Shown: positions 1 through 9,257, numbered from the stretch's first letter. The stretch is 64,000 nucleotides of DNA from Serratia liquefaciens ATCC 27592 (GCF_000422085.1 NC_021741.1:1426001-1490000); one strand, 5' to 3'. Notes: generated from the sequence alone by a model not told the origin. Made by a program: numbers and translations.

Positions 1-558
1 GTTAATGCGCTGAAAGCGATTGCCGCCGGTGAACTGCGCACGTTGGCGATGTGGTTGGTGCATCTGCTGCTGCTGGCGGCAGTGCTGGTTTGGCTGAAGC
101 AACATGGCATTGGAACGGCGTTTTACCTGTTGGCGATCGGCTATCCAGCGCTGGCGCTGACCAAGATAAGATCGTTTTTTGAGCACCGCGCCGTTGAAGC
201 TCCGCAGGCACGTTCTATTATTAATGAGGCGGCTTGGCCGTGGCGGCTGCTGTTTCTCAATCTGAACTATCATTTAGTTCACCATGATCTCCCCGGCTTG
301 CCGTGGTACGGTTTAAGGGAGGTCTATCTGGCGGAGCGCGGTGCTTACCAGCAGCGCAGCCAGGGATTTGTGGTGCAGGGCTATGGCCAATGGGTCAGCG
401 AATACGCTTTTACCCCGGTCGCCGTTGAGGTTCATCCGTTTAACGCCGGCGAGCCGCTAAAGGAAGTTCAGGGCGAAACCGAAGCCTGGCCGGCGGAGAC
501 TTTTATCGTGCGATGGAAACGCGCGTCTCAGGATTTTCCAATCGATCTGGCCAAATAG
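1..558 (+). CDS. fatty acid desaturase family protein (5' end missing)
   Basis: The reading frame is open from base 1, so the gene begins before the window; 185 codons are visible. The visible part has a hydrophobic stretch (about residues 15-55) and then the motif HLVHHDLP, an HxxHH-type histidine box of the membrane fatty acid desaturase/hydroxylase superfamily, whose histidines hold a di-iron centre. This looks like the third histidine box, so most of the catalytic domain is upstream. The enzyme would act in the inner membrane on acyl chains or a related lipid (family knowledge). The substrate cannot be told. It ends 29 bp before osmF and may be cotranscribed or simply adjacent. Confidence 0.75.
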   Translation, partial: VNALKAIAAGELRTLAMWLVHLLLLAAVLVWLKQHGIGTAFYLLAIGYPALALTKIRSFFEHRAVEAPQARSIINEAAWPWRLLFLNLNYHLVHHDLPGLPWYGLREVYLAERGAYQQRSQGFVVQGYGQWVSEYAFTPVAVEVHPFNAGEPLKEVQGETEAWPAETFIVRWKRASQDFPIDLAK

Positions 559-587
559 CCGGAAAATACACAACAAGAGGAAAAAGT

Positions 588-1520
588 ATGGCAATCACCC
601 CATTACGTGGTCGCGTTTTCGCTTTGGCACTGGGTTTACTTGCCGCGAGTATCGGCGTGGCTCAGGCGGCCGATACGGTGCGCGTGGGCTCAAAAATCGA
701 TACCGAAGGCTCGCTGCTGGGTAACATCATCGTGCAGGTGCTGGAGTCCAACGGCATCAAAACCACCAACAAATTACAGCTCGGTACCACCAAGGTGCTG
801 CGCGGGGCGATCACCTCCGGCGAGATTGACATCTACCCGGAATACACCGGCAACGGCGCATTTTTCTTCTCCGATGAAAAAGATCCGGCGTGGAAGAACG
901 CCCAGGCCGGTTTTGAGAAGGTCAAAAAACTCGATTACGACAAGAACAAAATTGTCTGGCTGGATGCTTCGCCGGCCAACAATACCTGGACTATTGCCAT
1001 CCGTCAGGACGTGGCGGACGCCAACCACCTGAAGACGCTGGCCGATCTGGGCAAATGGATCAACGGCGGCGGCAAGTTCAAACTGGCGGCCTCGGCGGAA
1101 TTTATCGAACGTCCGGACGCACTGCCGGCATTCCAGAATGCCTATGGCTTTAAGCTGAATCAGGATCAGCTGCTGTCGCTGGCTGGAGGGGACACGGCGG
1201 TGACCATTAAAGCGGCGGCGGAGCAAACCTCCGGCGTGAACGCGGCCATGGCTTACGGCACCGATGGCCCGGTGGCGGCCCTGGGTCTGCAAACGCTGGA
1301 AGACCCAAAAGGGGTGCAGCCGATTTACGCACCGGCACCGATCATTCGTGAAGCCGCGCTGAAACAGCACGCCAATATCGCCGAATTGCTGAAGCCGGTC
1401 TTTGCAACGCTGGACGGCCCGACGCTGCAAAAACTTAATGCGCAGATCGCGGTGGAAGGTCAGGATGCCAAACAGGTTGCGGCCGCTTATCTGAAAGAAA
1501 AAGGATTGGTTAAGGGATAG
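588..1520 (+). CDS. osmF: osmoprotectant ABC transporter substrate-binding protein OsmF (YehZ)
   Basis: 310 residues, close to the E. coli protein. It binds glycine betaine-like or related quaternary amine ligands in the periplasm and passes them to YehW/YehY/YehX (family knowledge; E. coli OsmF is stress-induced through RpoS). A signal peptide covers residues 1-27 (cut after AQA). The mature protein starts with VRVGSKIDTEG and carries the family signatures LQLGTTKVLRGAI, DIYPEYTGNGA and AGGDTAVTIKAAAEQTSG. The start at 588 is preferred over the longer frame because AAGAGGAA lies just upstream and the signal peptide begins there. First gene of a five-gene run. Confidence 0.93.
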   Translation: MAITPLRGRVFALALGLLAASIGVAQAADTVRVGSKIDTEGSLLGNIIVQVLESNGIKTTNKLQLGTTKVLRGAITSGEIDIYPEYTGNGAFFFSDEKDPAWKNAQAGFEKVKKLDYDKNKIVWLDASPANNTWTIAIRQDVADANHLKTLADLGKWINGGGKFKLAASAEFIERPDALPAFQNAYGFKLNQDQLLSLAGGDTAVTIKAAAEQTSGVNAAMAYGTDGPVAALGLQTLEDPKGVQPIYAPAPIIREAALKQHANIAELLKPVFATLDGPTLQKLNAQIAVEGQDAKQVAAAYLKEKGLVKG

Positions 1521-1593
1521 CGCTGATATTCCCTCTCTCTCAATGGGAGAGAGGGAGAGCAGGGCCCATTGACTATGGAGCCGGAGAGTTTCT

Positions 1594-2754
1594 TTGATTA
1601 TTGCCGTAAAAAACCGCGTATTACTGACGCTGCTTGTTTTGTTGCTGCTGGCCGCATTTGGCCTGCCGTTCCTCAGCTATGCCCCCAATCGCCTGCTGTC
1701 GGGCAAGAGCATTTCCCTGATTTCCCTGCTGCACGGCCCGGCGCTGTGGCTATTGGCCCCGCTGTTGATGCTGGCAGTGCTCAGCCTGTTGCCACCGCTC
1801 AGGCGCAATGCATTGCTGACCGCGCTGGCGGCTGCAGCGCTGCTGGCGCTCACCTTCTGGCTGAGCGGGCATGCCGCGCAGCAGTTGGCGCAGGAAGGTT
1901 CCAAACTGGCACGTACCTCCTGGGGCAGCGGCTGCTGGCTGATGCTGGCGCTGAGCCTGCTGATGGCTGCCGATGCTATCACCCGCATCACGTCTTCGCA
2001 TTTGTGGCGCATGCTCGGCAACCTGCTGGTGATATTGCCTGCGCTGGCGCTGCTGTTCGGCCATCAGTTGGATCAGCTTTCGCTGCTGAAAGAGTATTAC
2101 AACCGGCAAGATGTGTTTGATGCCGCGCTGTTGCAGCACCTGACTATTCTGCTGGCGACGATGGTCCCGGCGCTGCTGATCGGCGTGCCGCTCGGGGTGT
2201 TGTGTTTTCGTTCATCCCGTTTGCAAACCCCGATCTTCTCCACGCTGAACATTATCCAGACCGTGCCGTCGATTGCCCTGTTCGGCCTGCTGATAGCGCC
2301 GTTGGCCGGATTGGCGAAGGCGGTGCCCTGGCTGGCGGAACACGGCGTCAGCGGTATTGGCATGGCGCCGGCGATAGTCGCCCTGGTGTTGTACGCCCTG
2401 TTGCCGCTGGTGCGCAGCGTGGTGGCCGGGTTACAGAGCGTGCCCGCCAGCGTGATCGAATCTGCCAGCGGTATGGGACTGACGCGCGGCCAGATTTTCT
2501 TTCTCGTACAGCTGCCGTTGGCTTTGCCGCTGTTTCTGACCGGCGTGCGCATTCTGGCGGTGCAGACCGTCGGTATGGCGGTGGTAGCCGCGTTGATCGG
2601 TGCCGGAGGTTTCGGCGCCATCGTTTTCCAGGGTTTGCTGAGCAGCGCGCTGGATCTGGTGCTGCTGGGCGTGATCCCGGTGATCGTGATGGCGGTAATC
2701 GTCGATTCGCTGTTTAAATTTATGGTTTCAATTTTGGAAGTGTCACGCCGATGA
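1594..2754 (+). CDS. yehY: osmoprotectant ABC transporter permease YehY
   Basis: 386 residues, the size of E. coli YehY. Inner-membrane permease with several N-terminal membrane helices that are extra to the core BPD_transp_1 domain (about residues 180-375). The EAA-type loop is visible near ESASGMGLTRGQIFFLVQLPL. The start is a TTG; GGAG/GAGAG precede it at 1578-1588 and the N-terminus MIIAVKNRVLL suits a membrane insertion signal. It overlaps yehX by 4 bp, so translation is probably coupled. It pairs with YehW as the two permeases of the OsmF system. Confidence 0.92.
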   Translation: MIIAVKNRVLLTLLVLLLLAAFGLPFLSYAPNRLLSGKSISLISLLHGPALWLLAPLLMLAVLSLLPPLRRNALLTALAAAALLALTFWLSGHAAQQLAQEGSKLARTSWGSGCWLMLALSLLMAADAITRITSSHLWRMLGNLLVILPALALLFGHQLDQLSLLKEYYNRQDVFDAALLQHLTILLATMVPALLIGVPLGVLCFRSSRLQTPIFSTLNIIQTVPSIALFGLLIAPLAGLAKAVPWLAEHGVSGIGMAPAIVALVLYALLPLVRSVVAGLQSVPASVIESASGMGLTRGQIFFLVQLPLALPLFLTGVRILAVQTVGMAVVAALIGAGGFGAIVFQGLLSSALDLVLLGVIPVIVMAVIVDSLFKFMVSILEVSRR

Positions 2755-3686
2755 TTCAGTTTAATCAGGTCAGCAAGATTTTTCAGGGTAAGCCGGCGGT
2801 GGACGATCTGACGCTGCAGATTGCCAAAGGCGAATTTGCCGTACTGATCGGTACCTCAGGCTCCGGTAAATCCACCACATTAAAAATGATCAACCGGCTG
2901 ATCGAACACGATCAGGGCAAAATTTACTTTGCCGATGAAGAGATCCAAAAATTCAAACCGCAGGATCTGCGGCGCCGCATGGGCTATGCCATTCAGTCGA
3001 TCGGCCTGTTTCCGCATTGGACGGTAGAGGAGAACATCGCCACCGTGCCGCAATTGCTGAAATGGCCGCGGGCACGGATCCGCGATCGGGTGACCGAACT
3101 GCTGGAGCTGTTGCACCTGGAGCCGGAACTGTTCCGACACCGTTATCCGCACCAGCTTTCCGGCGGGCAACAGCAGCGAGTGGGAGTGGCGCGCGCGTTG
3201 GCTGCCGATCCGGAAGTGTGGTTGATGGACGAACCCTTTGGCGCTCTCGATCCGGTAACGCGCACCGCGCTGCAGACGGAGATTGCGCGTATTCATCATC
3301 TCTCCGGGCGCACCATCGTACTGGTGACGCATGACATTGACGAAGCGCTGGCATTGGCCGATCGCATCGTGTTGCTCGACCAGGGTCGTGTGGTGCAACA
3401 AGGCACGCCGCTGGAGCTGCTGACTGCACCGGCCAACGATTTTGTGCGCGATTTCTTTGGCCGAAGCGATCGCGGCATCAAACTGCTTTCTTTAGGCACG
3501 GTGGCGGAACGGGTGCGTCCTGGCCATGCGGACGGTGAGCCTATTTCCTCCACCATGAACCTGCGTGAAGCGCTGTCGGTATTTGTGGCGCGCGGCAGTG
3601 AATGCTTGCCGGTGGTGGGGGAGCAAGGAGAGGCACTCGGCGTGCTGCATTTCAACGATCTGATTGCCCAAAAGGCGCTGTCATGA
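2751..3686 (+). CDS. yehX: osmoprotectant ABC transporter ATP-binding protein YehX
   Basis: 311 residues. ATPase of the OsmF importer, on the cytoplasmic face. Walker A is GTSGSGKST (about residues 34-42), the signature is LSGGQQQR, Walker B is VWLMDEPFG, and the switch histidine sits in LVTHDIDEA. The C-terminal 70 residues look like a single CBS-type segment ([21 protein letters not shown]), as in other glycine betaine ATPases, where CBS domains sense ionic strength (family knowledge). Overlaps both neighbours by 4 bp (yehY upstream, yehW downstream). Confidence 0.93.
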   Translation: MIQFNQVSKIFQGKPAVDDLTLQIAKGEFAVLIGTSGSGKSTTLKMINRLIEHDQGKIYFADEEIQKFKPQDLRRRMGYAIQSIGLFPHWTVEENIATVPQLLKWPRARIRDRVTELLELLHLEPELFRHRYPHQLSGGQQQRVGVARALAADPEVWLMDEPFGALDPVTRTALQTEIARIHHLSGRTIVLVTHDIDEALALADRIVLLDQGRVVQQGTPLELLTAPANDFVRDFFGRSDRGIKLLSLGTVAERVRPGHADGEPISSTMNLREALSVFVARGSECLPVVGEQGEALGVLHFNDLIAQKALS

Positions 3687-4459
3687 GTGCGCCTAAAGCC
3701 CTGCGTTGGCTGCGCGATCCGCTGCCCTGGACCTTTGCCCTGCTGCTGGCGCTGGTGTTTGGCATGAATCATTTGCATGGCCTGTTTGCAGCCTGGTTTC
3801 CCGATCTGGAAAGGCCGGTGTATCAGCAGGACAGTTTTATCTCGCTGGTGTGGGCACATCTGTTGCTGGTCGCGGTCTCCAGTCTGATCGCCGTGGTGAT
3901 TGGCGTAGCGGCCGGGATCGGCGTGACGCGCCCTGCCGGTAAGGCGTTTCGTTCGCTGGTGGAAACCGTGGTAGCGGTCGGCCAGACTTTTCCGCCCGTG
4001 GCGGTGCTGGCGGTAGCGGTACCTGTGATGGGCTTTAGCGAACAGCCGGCGATTATCGCACTGGTGCTGTACGGTTTGCTGCCGATCTTGCAGGGCACGC
4101 TGACGGGTATTGAATCGGTACCCAGCGCGACCCGCGAGGTTGCGCAAGGGGTTGGTATGAGCGCCAGGCAAATTCTGTGGCGCGTCGAACTGCCGCTGGC
4201 GGCGCCGGTGATTGTTGCCGGTATTCGGACCTCGGTGATCATCAATATCGGCACGGCGGCAATCGCTTCCACCGTCGGCACCAAAACGCTTGGTTCGCCG
4301 ATAATCATTGGCCTGAGCGGTTTTAATACCGCCTACGTGATCCAGGGTGCGATAGTGGTGGCGCTGCTGGCGATCATTACCGATATGCTGTTTGAGCGCT
4401 GGGTGCGCTATCTCACCGCCTGGCGTCAGCAGACGCAGGCGGCTTCTTCTGCGGGGTAA
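3683..4459 (+). CDS. yehW: osmoprotectant ABC transporter permease YehW
   Basis: 258 residues; second permease of the OsmF system. The start at 3683 overlaps the stop of yehX (ATGA), which fits the rest of the operon better than the longer in-frame start at 3602 inside yehX. About six membrane helices are predicted by eye. The EAA loop is at [23 protein letters not shown]. coli YehW is 243 residues, so this one has a slightly longer C-terminus. The next gene begins 9 bp after the stop. Confidence 0.92.
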   Translation: MSAPKALRWLRDPLPWTFALLLALVFGMNHLHGLFAAWFPDLERPVYQQDSFISLVWAHLLLVAVSSLIAVVIGVAAGIGVTRPAGKAFRSLVETVVAVGQTFPPVAVLAVAVPVMGFSEQPAIIALVLYGLLPILQGTLTGIESVPSATREVAQGVGMSARQILWRVELPLAAPVIVAGIRTSVIINIGTAAIASTVGTKTLGSPIIIGLSGFNTAYVIQGAIVVALLAIITDMLFERWVRYLTAWRQQTQAASSAG

Positions 4460-4468
4460 GGGAATAAG

Positions 4469-5248
4469 ATGCAAGTATCTTTGCCGATGTACGGCGTGAC
4501 CCATCAACCGGCCGAATCTTTCTGGCGAGTGCTGCGCGGTAAATTACTGCAGTTGGGATTGCCGCTGGCTCCTGAACAGCTCGTCTGGCCGCACGACCTG
4601 GCTCAGCACTGGCTACAGGACGATTTATTGCTCAGCCAAACCTGCGGTTATCCGCTGGTCAGCAGCCTGCAGCAGGTGCAGCTGATCGGGACTTATCACT
4701 ACCGCGTCGAGGGTTGCGAGGGCGCGAACTACAGCAGTTGGTTAGTGGTGCGCGACGACGACCCAGGCGAGCGGCTGGCGGATTTTCGCGGCCGGATCGC
4801 CGCATACAACAGTACCGACTCTCAGTCAGGGCATAACAGCTTGCGTGCGCTGATCGCACCCTTGGCACAGAACGGCAGCTTCTTCAGTGATGCCATCGCC
4901 TCCGGGGCGCACTATCAGTCGCTCAAGCTGATCCAAAACCGGCAGGCAGACATTGCCGCCGTCGACTGCGTCAGCCTGAAACTGTTGAAACGGGCACGGC
5001 CACAGGCGTTGGCCGGGCTGAAAATTATTGGACGAACGGCCAGCGTGCCGGGGCTACCCTTGATTACCTCGTCGCAGACCCCGCCGGAACAGCTGGAAAT
5101 ACTGCGTGCCGGGGCGAAGGCGATGCTGGGCGAAGCGGTAAGCGACAATCTGCTGATCGGCGATTTCAGCCTGGTGCCGCGTTCGGCATACCAAATAATC
5201 ACCGAGCTGGAGCAGCAGGCCGCCGCCCGCGGGGTGACAGCGCTGTAA
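4469..5248 (+). CDS. PhnD/SsuA-type substrate-binding-fold protein without signal peptide
   Basis: 259 residues. The N-terminus MQVSLPMYG runs straight into a periplasmic-binding-protein type II fold and has no signal peptide, so the protein should stay in the cytoplasm. Visible family features are the LSQTCGYPLV segment, the RIAAYNSTDSQSGHNSLRAL segment and AIASGAHYQSLKLIQNRQADIAAVDCV, which match the PhnD-like branch (phosphonate/phosphate binding). The start is 9 bp after the yehW stop with AAGGGAATAAG in front, so it belongs to the osmF operon. The ligand is unknown. It might sense rather than transport, but that is inference. Confidence 0.75.
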   Translation: MQVSLPMYGVTHQPAESFWRVLRGKLLQLGLPLAPEQLVWPHDLAQHWLQDDLLLSQTCGYPLVSSLQQVQLIGTYHYRVEGCEGANYSSWLVVRDDDPGERLADFRGRIAAYNSTDSQSGHNSLRALIAPLAQNGSFFSDAIASGAHYQSLKLIQNRQADIAAVDCVSLKLLKRARPQALAGLKIIGRTASVPGLPLITSSQTPPEQLEILRAGAKAMLGEAVSDNLLIGDFSLVPRSAYQIITELEQQAAARGVTAL

Positions 5249-5455
5249 GCTTATGACTGGCCCGTGTTCAGGCGGCGCTAAATAATGATGCCTGCGGCAG
5301 CGCGCAGAAAATCGCACCAACGGTTGGCGAAGGAAGAGAAGGGGAGTTGCTGCTGAAATGGAGAAATGAGGCGGTTACCGCGCCCTTTGCAGATACTGGT
5401 GCGCGTCAGGCGACTGCAGCGTTTTTTTACAACAACGCTGCCAGCGCGGGACGCA

Positions 5456-5632
5456 TCACTTGGCCTGAATGCTCTCTGCCGGAGTGGCAGTGGCGGCGGC
5501 TTCGTGTGACGTGGCGGTCTCTTCTAGCGGCGTGGTGGAACGGGTGTACATATTCAGCCCGGCCAGGAATACGCCGCCGAGTGAACCAAAGGCACACAGA
5601 AAGATAACGATAATGAACGATTTTTTCAGCAT
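5456..5632 (-). CDS. small single-span membrane protein, unknown
   Basis: 58 residues from the ATG at 5632. The protein is MLKKSF followed by one hydrophobic helix (about residues 5-26) and a polar, Thr/Glu/Ala-rich tail. The tail would face the periplasm by the positive-inside rule. No known motif is recognised. The ribosome site is poor, and an upstream TTG at 5662 would add ten residues, so the start is uncertain. Just past its stop is a GCAGCGTT/AACGCTGC hairpin (5416-5441) without a clear U-run. The clean signal-anchor pattern argues for a real gene. Confidence 0.5.
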   Translation of the reverse strand: MLKKSFIIVIFLCAFGSLGGVFLAGLNMYTRSTTPLEETATSHEAAATATPAESIQAK

Positions 5633-5708
5633 GGGGATGATTTCGCAGGTTGCCAGGAACAACGGGAATTATAGACGCTTCGTAATATGAAACAAGAATC
5701 GTTTTAAT

Positions 5709-5829
5709 ACCCGTCGTCTTTCAAGCTGCAGCGTTTAAATCTGTTTCCGGTGGATTTGTCACTCCAGCCGCTGTAGGGGGCGTATACATTCGCCCCGATT
5801 AATTCGGCCGCAGCGTGCAGCGCCCCTAC
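5709..5829. repeat. intergenic repeat element, copy 1
   Basis: This copy opens with ACCCGTCGTCTTTCAAGC (5709-5726), nearly the same as ACCCCGTCGTTTTTCAAGC at 10381-10399. It also holds a hairpin GGGGGCG...CGCCCC (5776-5796) that resembles the second copy's hairpin. GTAGGGG near 5773 pairs with CCCCTAC at 5823-5829, so the end is a larger inverted repeat. The right edge overlaps the yedA stop codon. This looks like a dispersed palindromic intergenic element rather than a gene. Confidence 0.5.
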
Positions 5830-6740
5830 CTTTCCCTGCTTATGCGACTGACCGGGCGAGCAAACAGGAATTTGCCCAGCGTCACCAGCACCACCGCCGC
5901 TACGATAATCACCAGCGCCGCCCATTCACGCGGTGCCAGCGATTCGCCGGCAAAACCGATGCCGAGCAGCACGGCCACCACCGGATTGACATAGGCATAA
6001 CTGGTGGCTACCGCCGGACGCACGTTTTTCAGCAAAAACATATAGGCGCTAATAGCCAACATGGAACCGAAGATAATCAGGTATCCCAGCGCAAAGAAAC
6101 CTTTGGCGCTGGGCATCTGCGTCAGGCGTTCGCCGCTGAGCTGACTGACGACCAGCAGAACCACTCCGGCAACCAGCATTTCCGCCGCGCCCGCCATCGG
6201 TCCGGCCGGTAGCGAAATACGTGACCCCAGCACCGAGCCAAAGGCCCAACTGGCGGAAGCCAGCAGGATCAGTAACGCACCGGTAGGGTTGCCCACCAGG
6301 TTATTGCCGGTATTGAGCAATACGATCCCCACCAGGCCCAATGCGATACCTGCCCACTCCAGCTTGGTATTGCGCATGCCCCAAAACAGGCTGAAGAACA
6401 GGGTGAACAGCGGTACCGTCGCGACCATCACGGCGGCAATACCGGAAGGTACGTGCTGGTGTTCCGCCACGGTCACCAGACCGTTACCCACCGCCAGTAG
6501 CAAGATACCGATAGTGCCAGCGGCCAGCCACTGCCTGAGGGTTGGTAATGCATGGCCGCGCAACGCTAAAAAGCTGAACAGCACTATACCGGCGACCAAA
6601 AAGCGGATCCCGGCCATCATCAGCGGTGGCCAGCTCTCCACGCCCAGACGAATAACGAAGTAGGTAGAACCCCAGACAATATATAACGTGAACAGCGCCC
6701 CGATTAACGGCAGGACGTTACGGCTACTTTGACTCAGCAT
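5826..6740 (-). CDS. yedA: EamA/DMT family exporter YedA
   Basis: 304 residues, ten predicted helices in two EamA repeats. Close by eye to E. coli YedA: IVWGSTYFVIRLGVESWPPL near the N-terminus, GNGLVTVAEHQHVPSGIAAV, and SYAYVNPVVAVLLGIGF in the second repeat. YedA belongs to the drug/metabolite transporters; its natural substrate is not settled. The stop lies inside the repeat element at 5709-5829. It stands alone, with 164 bp between it and the next minus-strand gene. Confidence 0.88.
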   Translation of the reverse strand: MLSQSSRNVLPLIGALFTLYIVWGSTYFVIRLGVESWPPLMMAGIRFLVAGIVLFSFLALRGHALPTLRQWLAAGTIGILLLAVGNGLVTVAEHQHVPSGIAAVMVATVPLFTLFFSLFWGMRNTKLEWAGIALGLVGIVLLNTGNNLVGNPTGALLILLASASWAFGSVLGSRISLPAGPMAGAAEMLVAGVVLLVVSQLSGERLTQMPSAKGFFALGYLIIFGSMLAISAYMFLLKNVRPAVATSYAYVNPVVAVLLGIGFAGESLAPREWAALVIIVAAVVLVTLGKFLFARPVSRISRER

Positions 6741-6904
6741 GGATATTTATTCTGCAGGGAGGTTATTATTAGAGGACTCAGTAAACCCGATCGCACGGAA
6801 GATTAGCAACGCTTTTCACTATTTTTTAACGGCAAGGTCGGCTGGCGAACCGATGAAAATCGAGAGAGAACGCCAGCCTGCAGATAGCCTTGAGCGAGTG
6901 CCGA

Positions 6905-7558
6905 TTACAGCAGCGAAATACGGTAGGCGCAGCGGCGTGCACCGGCCAGAATATGTTCGGAACGTTCAACCTGCGCCTGCAACACCTCGGTGAAAATACT
7001 CAGCTCAGCACGACAGAACCCCTGACAAACGGTAGCGGCGGCGCAAATAGGGCAGTGGTTCTCTACCAACAGAAAGGAGCCGTCTTCCTGAGTACGGCAT
7101 TCGGCCATATAGCCTTCGCGGCAGCGAATGGCCGTCAGACGCTGAACCCGTTCCTGCAAGTCGGTAGCGCCAATCATCGCCTGCTTGTAATTAATCCGCG
7201 TTTCTTGCTCGCGGGTGTCGATCAATAACTCAATCGCCTGCTCGCCCAGCTTGTCGCGTACGGTACGCAGCAACTGTACCGTCAATTCTGAATGGGTATC
7301 CGGAAAGCGCGCATTGCCGGCGGCGGTCAGGTGCCAGAGCTGCACCGGTCGGCCGACGCCGCGGGTTTCCGCCACGGCTTCAACCAGCCCGTCTTTGGCC
7401 AGTTTGACAAACTGCTGGCGCGCAGCCTCACCTGTGGTGCCAAGAACCTTTCCTGCATCAGACGCTTGTTGTGGGCCGCGGGTTTTTAATAGTGTCAGCA
7501 AACGGTCACTGACCGATTGTGCGGGACTATCGCCATTTTCCAAGTTTATTCTTGACAT
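6905..7558 (-). CDS. winged-helix regulator with C-terminal cysteine cluster (SufR-like)
   Basis: 217 residues. An N-terminal winged helix (about 15-80) has the recognition segment GTTGEAARQQFVKLAKDGLV. The C-terminus has cysteines at 146, 154, 169, 172, 178, 182 and 210, in the arrangement HCPICAAATVCQGFC plus a late RRC. In the COG2345/SufR group such cysteines bind an iron-sulfur cluster that controls DNA binding (family knowledge). It is divergent from an MFS pump starting at 7663, which is the likely target. Whether a cluster is bound here is inference. Confidence 0.75.
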   Translation of the reverse strand: MSRINLENGDSPAQSVSDRLLTLLKTRGPQQASDAGKVLGTTGEAARQQFVKLAKDGLVEAVAETRGVGRPVQLWHLTAAGNARFPDTHSELTVQLLRTVRDKLGEQAIELLIDTREQETRINYKQAMIGATDLQERVQRLTAIRCREGYMAECRTQEDGSFLLVENHCPICAAATVCQGFCRAELSIFTEVLQAQVERSEHILAGARRCAYRISLL

Positions 7559-7611
7559 ATTTCTCCGCCTCGCCCTACCATTATTCCAAGTTAAACCTTG
7601 TTAAATTTAAC
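7552..7611 (+). promoter_or_regulatory. promoter and operator candidates for the MFS gene
   Basis: TTGACA (7552-7557) and TACCAT (7576-7581), 18 bp apart, form a plausible sigma-70 promoter reading towards the MFS gene; it overlaps the start codon of the divergent regulator. Downstream are two dyads: CAAG-N6-CTTG (7587-7600) and the perfect 12-bp palindrome GTTAAATTTAAC (7600-7611). They sit where a repressor would block transcription. Confidence 0.45.
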
Positions 7612-7662
7612 GCAATATCACTATTAACTCAATGCCCTTCCTCTGAAAACAGGACGACAACC

Positions 7663-9159
7663 GTGATAACCAACGATGATAGCCGCTGGGCCGACTTATT
7701 CTCCGGCAAAAATGGCGCCAGTGCGATCGCGCTCTCACTCGGCGTAGCGCTGCATGCGATCAATATTCTGGTCGCCACCACCATTCTGCCCTCGGTGGTG
7801 CAGGATATTGGTGGCCTGAATCTGTATGCCTGGAACACCACGCTGTTTGTGGTGGCGTCGATTCTCGGATCGGCGTTATCTGCACGTCTGCTCAGTGGTT
7901 ACGGTGCACGCAGTGCCTATCTGGTGGCGTCGCTGTTCTTTATTGCCGGGGCAATGCTGTGTGCATTGGCGCCGTCGATGCCGGTGATGCTGATAGGTCG
8001 CACCGTGCAGGGGTTCGGCGGCGGGCTGATTTTCGCGCTTTCGTACGCCATGATCAACCTGGTGTTCGAGCAAAAACTTTGGCCGCGGGCAATGGCGCTG
8101 ATTTCGGCGATGTGGGGTATTGCTACGCTGGTGGGGCCGGCGGTGGGCGGCATTTTCGCCGAACTGAACGCCTGGCGCTGGGCCTTTGGCATCCTGTTGC
8201 CAATCATGGTGTTGTACGCCGGGTTCACCTTCCTGATCCTGCCGAAAGGCAAACCGCAACAGCAGGCAGCGCCGCTGCCGGTAGCCCAGCTGTTGCTGCT
8301 GGCGGTGGCGGTGCTGGTGGTATCCGCCGGCAGCCTGGCCGACAGCGCCTGGGTCAATTTTGGCGGTATTGCATTGGCCGTGCTGATGATGGTTTGGCTG
8401 ATTCGCCGTGAAGCACACTCCCGCGCCCGTCTACTGCCTCAAGGCGCTTTACGCCGCGGTTCCCCTCTGGCTTCGCTGTATATCACCGTCTCCCTGCTGG
8501 TTGTGGGCATGACCAGCGAAATCTTCGTGCCTTATTTTCTGCAAACGCTGCACGGGCAGTCACCGCTGATTTCCGGCTATATCGCAGCCACCATGGCGGC
8601 GGGCTGGACGCTGTCGGAGATCCTCAGTTCGGGCTGGCGCAGTGCGGGTATGCGTCGGGCCATTATCAGCGGGCCGCTGTTTGTGTTTGTCGGGCTATTG
8701 GCCCTGGGCGTATTGATGCCAACGCCTTCCGGTGGTCATTGGTCGGCACTGACGCCGATTGTCATCGCTCTGACAGTGGTGGGGTTTGGTATCGGTTTTG
8801 GCTGGCCACATCTGCTGACGCGTATTCTGCAAGTCTCGCCAGAGGCGGATAAGGATATTGCCGGCGCGTCGATCACTACGGTGCAACTGTTTGCCACCGC
8901 GTTCGGTGCCGCGTTGGCGGGAATGGTCGCCAACCTGGCCGGGCTGAACGTGCCGGGTGGGGCACCGGGTGCCGCCTCCGCCGCGCGCTGGCTGTTCCTG
9001 CTGTTTGCCTTGGCGCCGCTGCTGGCGGTTTTTAGCGCTTGGCGCTGTGCGGCGATTACTCCACCTGTTGTGGCAACCAGCGATGCCGAAATTGCGCTGG
9101 CATCGCCGGGGTTGTCGCTCTCTGTCACCCCTGTGAGCGAATGCGTTCGTCCTGAATAA
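7663..9159 (+). CDS. MFS transporter, multidrug-type
   Basis: 498 residues from a GTG at 7663 with AGGAC about 8 nt upstream. The frame is open further back to 7519, but that would run over the regulator's start and add a non-membrane leader, so the GTG is preferred. Twelve or more hydrophobic helices are visible. MLIGRTVQGFGGGLIFALSYAMINLVF is the antiporter-type helix 4-5 region, with an R in helix 4 and WGIATLVGPAVGG in helix 5, as in H+-coupled drug exporters. Substrate unknown. Divergent from the cysteine-rich regulator. Confidence 0.85.
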   Translation: MITNDDSRWADLFSGKNGASAIALSLGVALHAINILVATTILPSVVQDIGGLNLYAWNTTLFVVASILGSALSARLLSGYGARSAYLVASLFFIAGAMLCALAPSMPVMLIGRTVQGFGGGLIFALSYAMINLVFEQKLWPRAMALISAMWGIATLVGPAVGGIFAELNAWRWAFGILLPIMVLYAGFTFLILPKGKPQQQAAPLPVAQLLLLAVAVLVVSAGSLADSAWVNFGGIALAVLMMVWLIRREAHSRARLLPQGALRRGSPLASLYITVSLLVVGMTSEIFVPYFLQTLHGQSPLISGYIAATMAAGWTLSEILSSGWRSAGMRRAIISGPLFVFVGLLALGVLMPTPSGGHWSALTPIVIALTVVGFGIGFGWPHLLTRILQVSPEADKDIAGASITTVQLFATAFGAALAGMVANLAGLNVPGGAPGAASAARWLFLLFALAPLLAVFSAWRCAAITPPVVATSDAEIALASPGLSLSVTPVSECVRPE

Positions 9160-9220
9160 GGCGGGTGCCGCCTGCTGAGTTTTATAACTTTGTAGGGTTT
9201 ACTTTAAAATCTGATTGACG

Positions 9221-9257
9221 AATCCCGTATTTGAGATTATTTCTCTCATATGGGATT
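9221..9257. promoter_or_regulatory. imperfect inverted repeat before the XRE-cupin regulator
   Basis: AATCCC at 9221 with TTGAGA at 9231 mirrors TCTCATATGGGATT ending at 9257. It lies 25 bp before the ATG at 9282. A second short mirror, ATATG ... CATAT, overlaps the right arm. The position suggests autoregulation by the XRE-cupin protein. No promoter hexamers stand out. Confidence 0.35.

Noticed and set aside
3296..4507. 403-codon minus-strand frame across yehX and yehW
   Set aside because: It is antisense to two clear genes, has low-complexity His/Arg/Gln-rich content and no family similarity.
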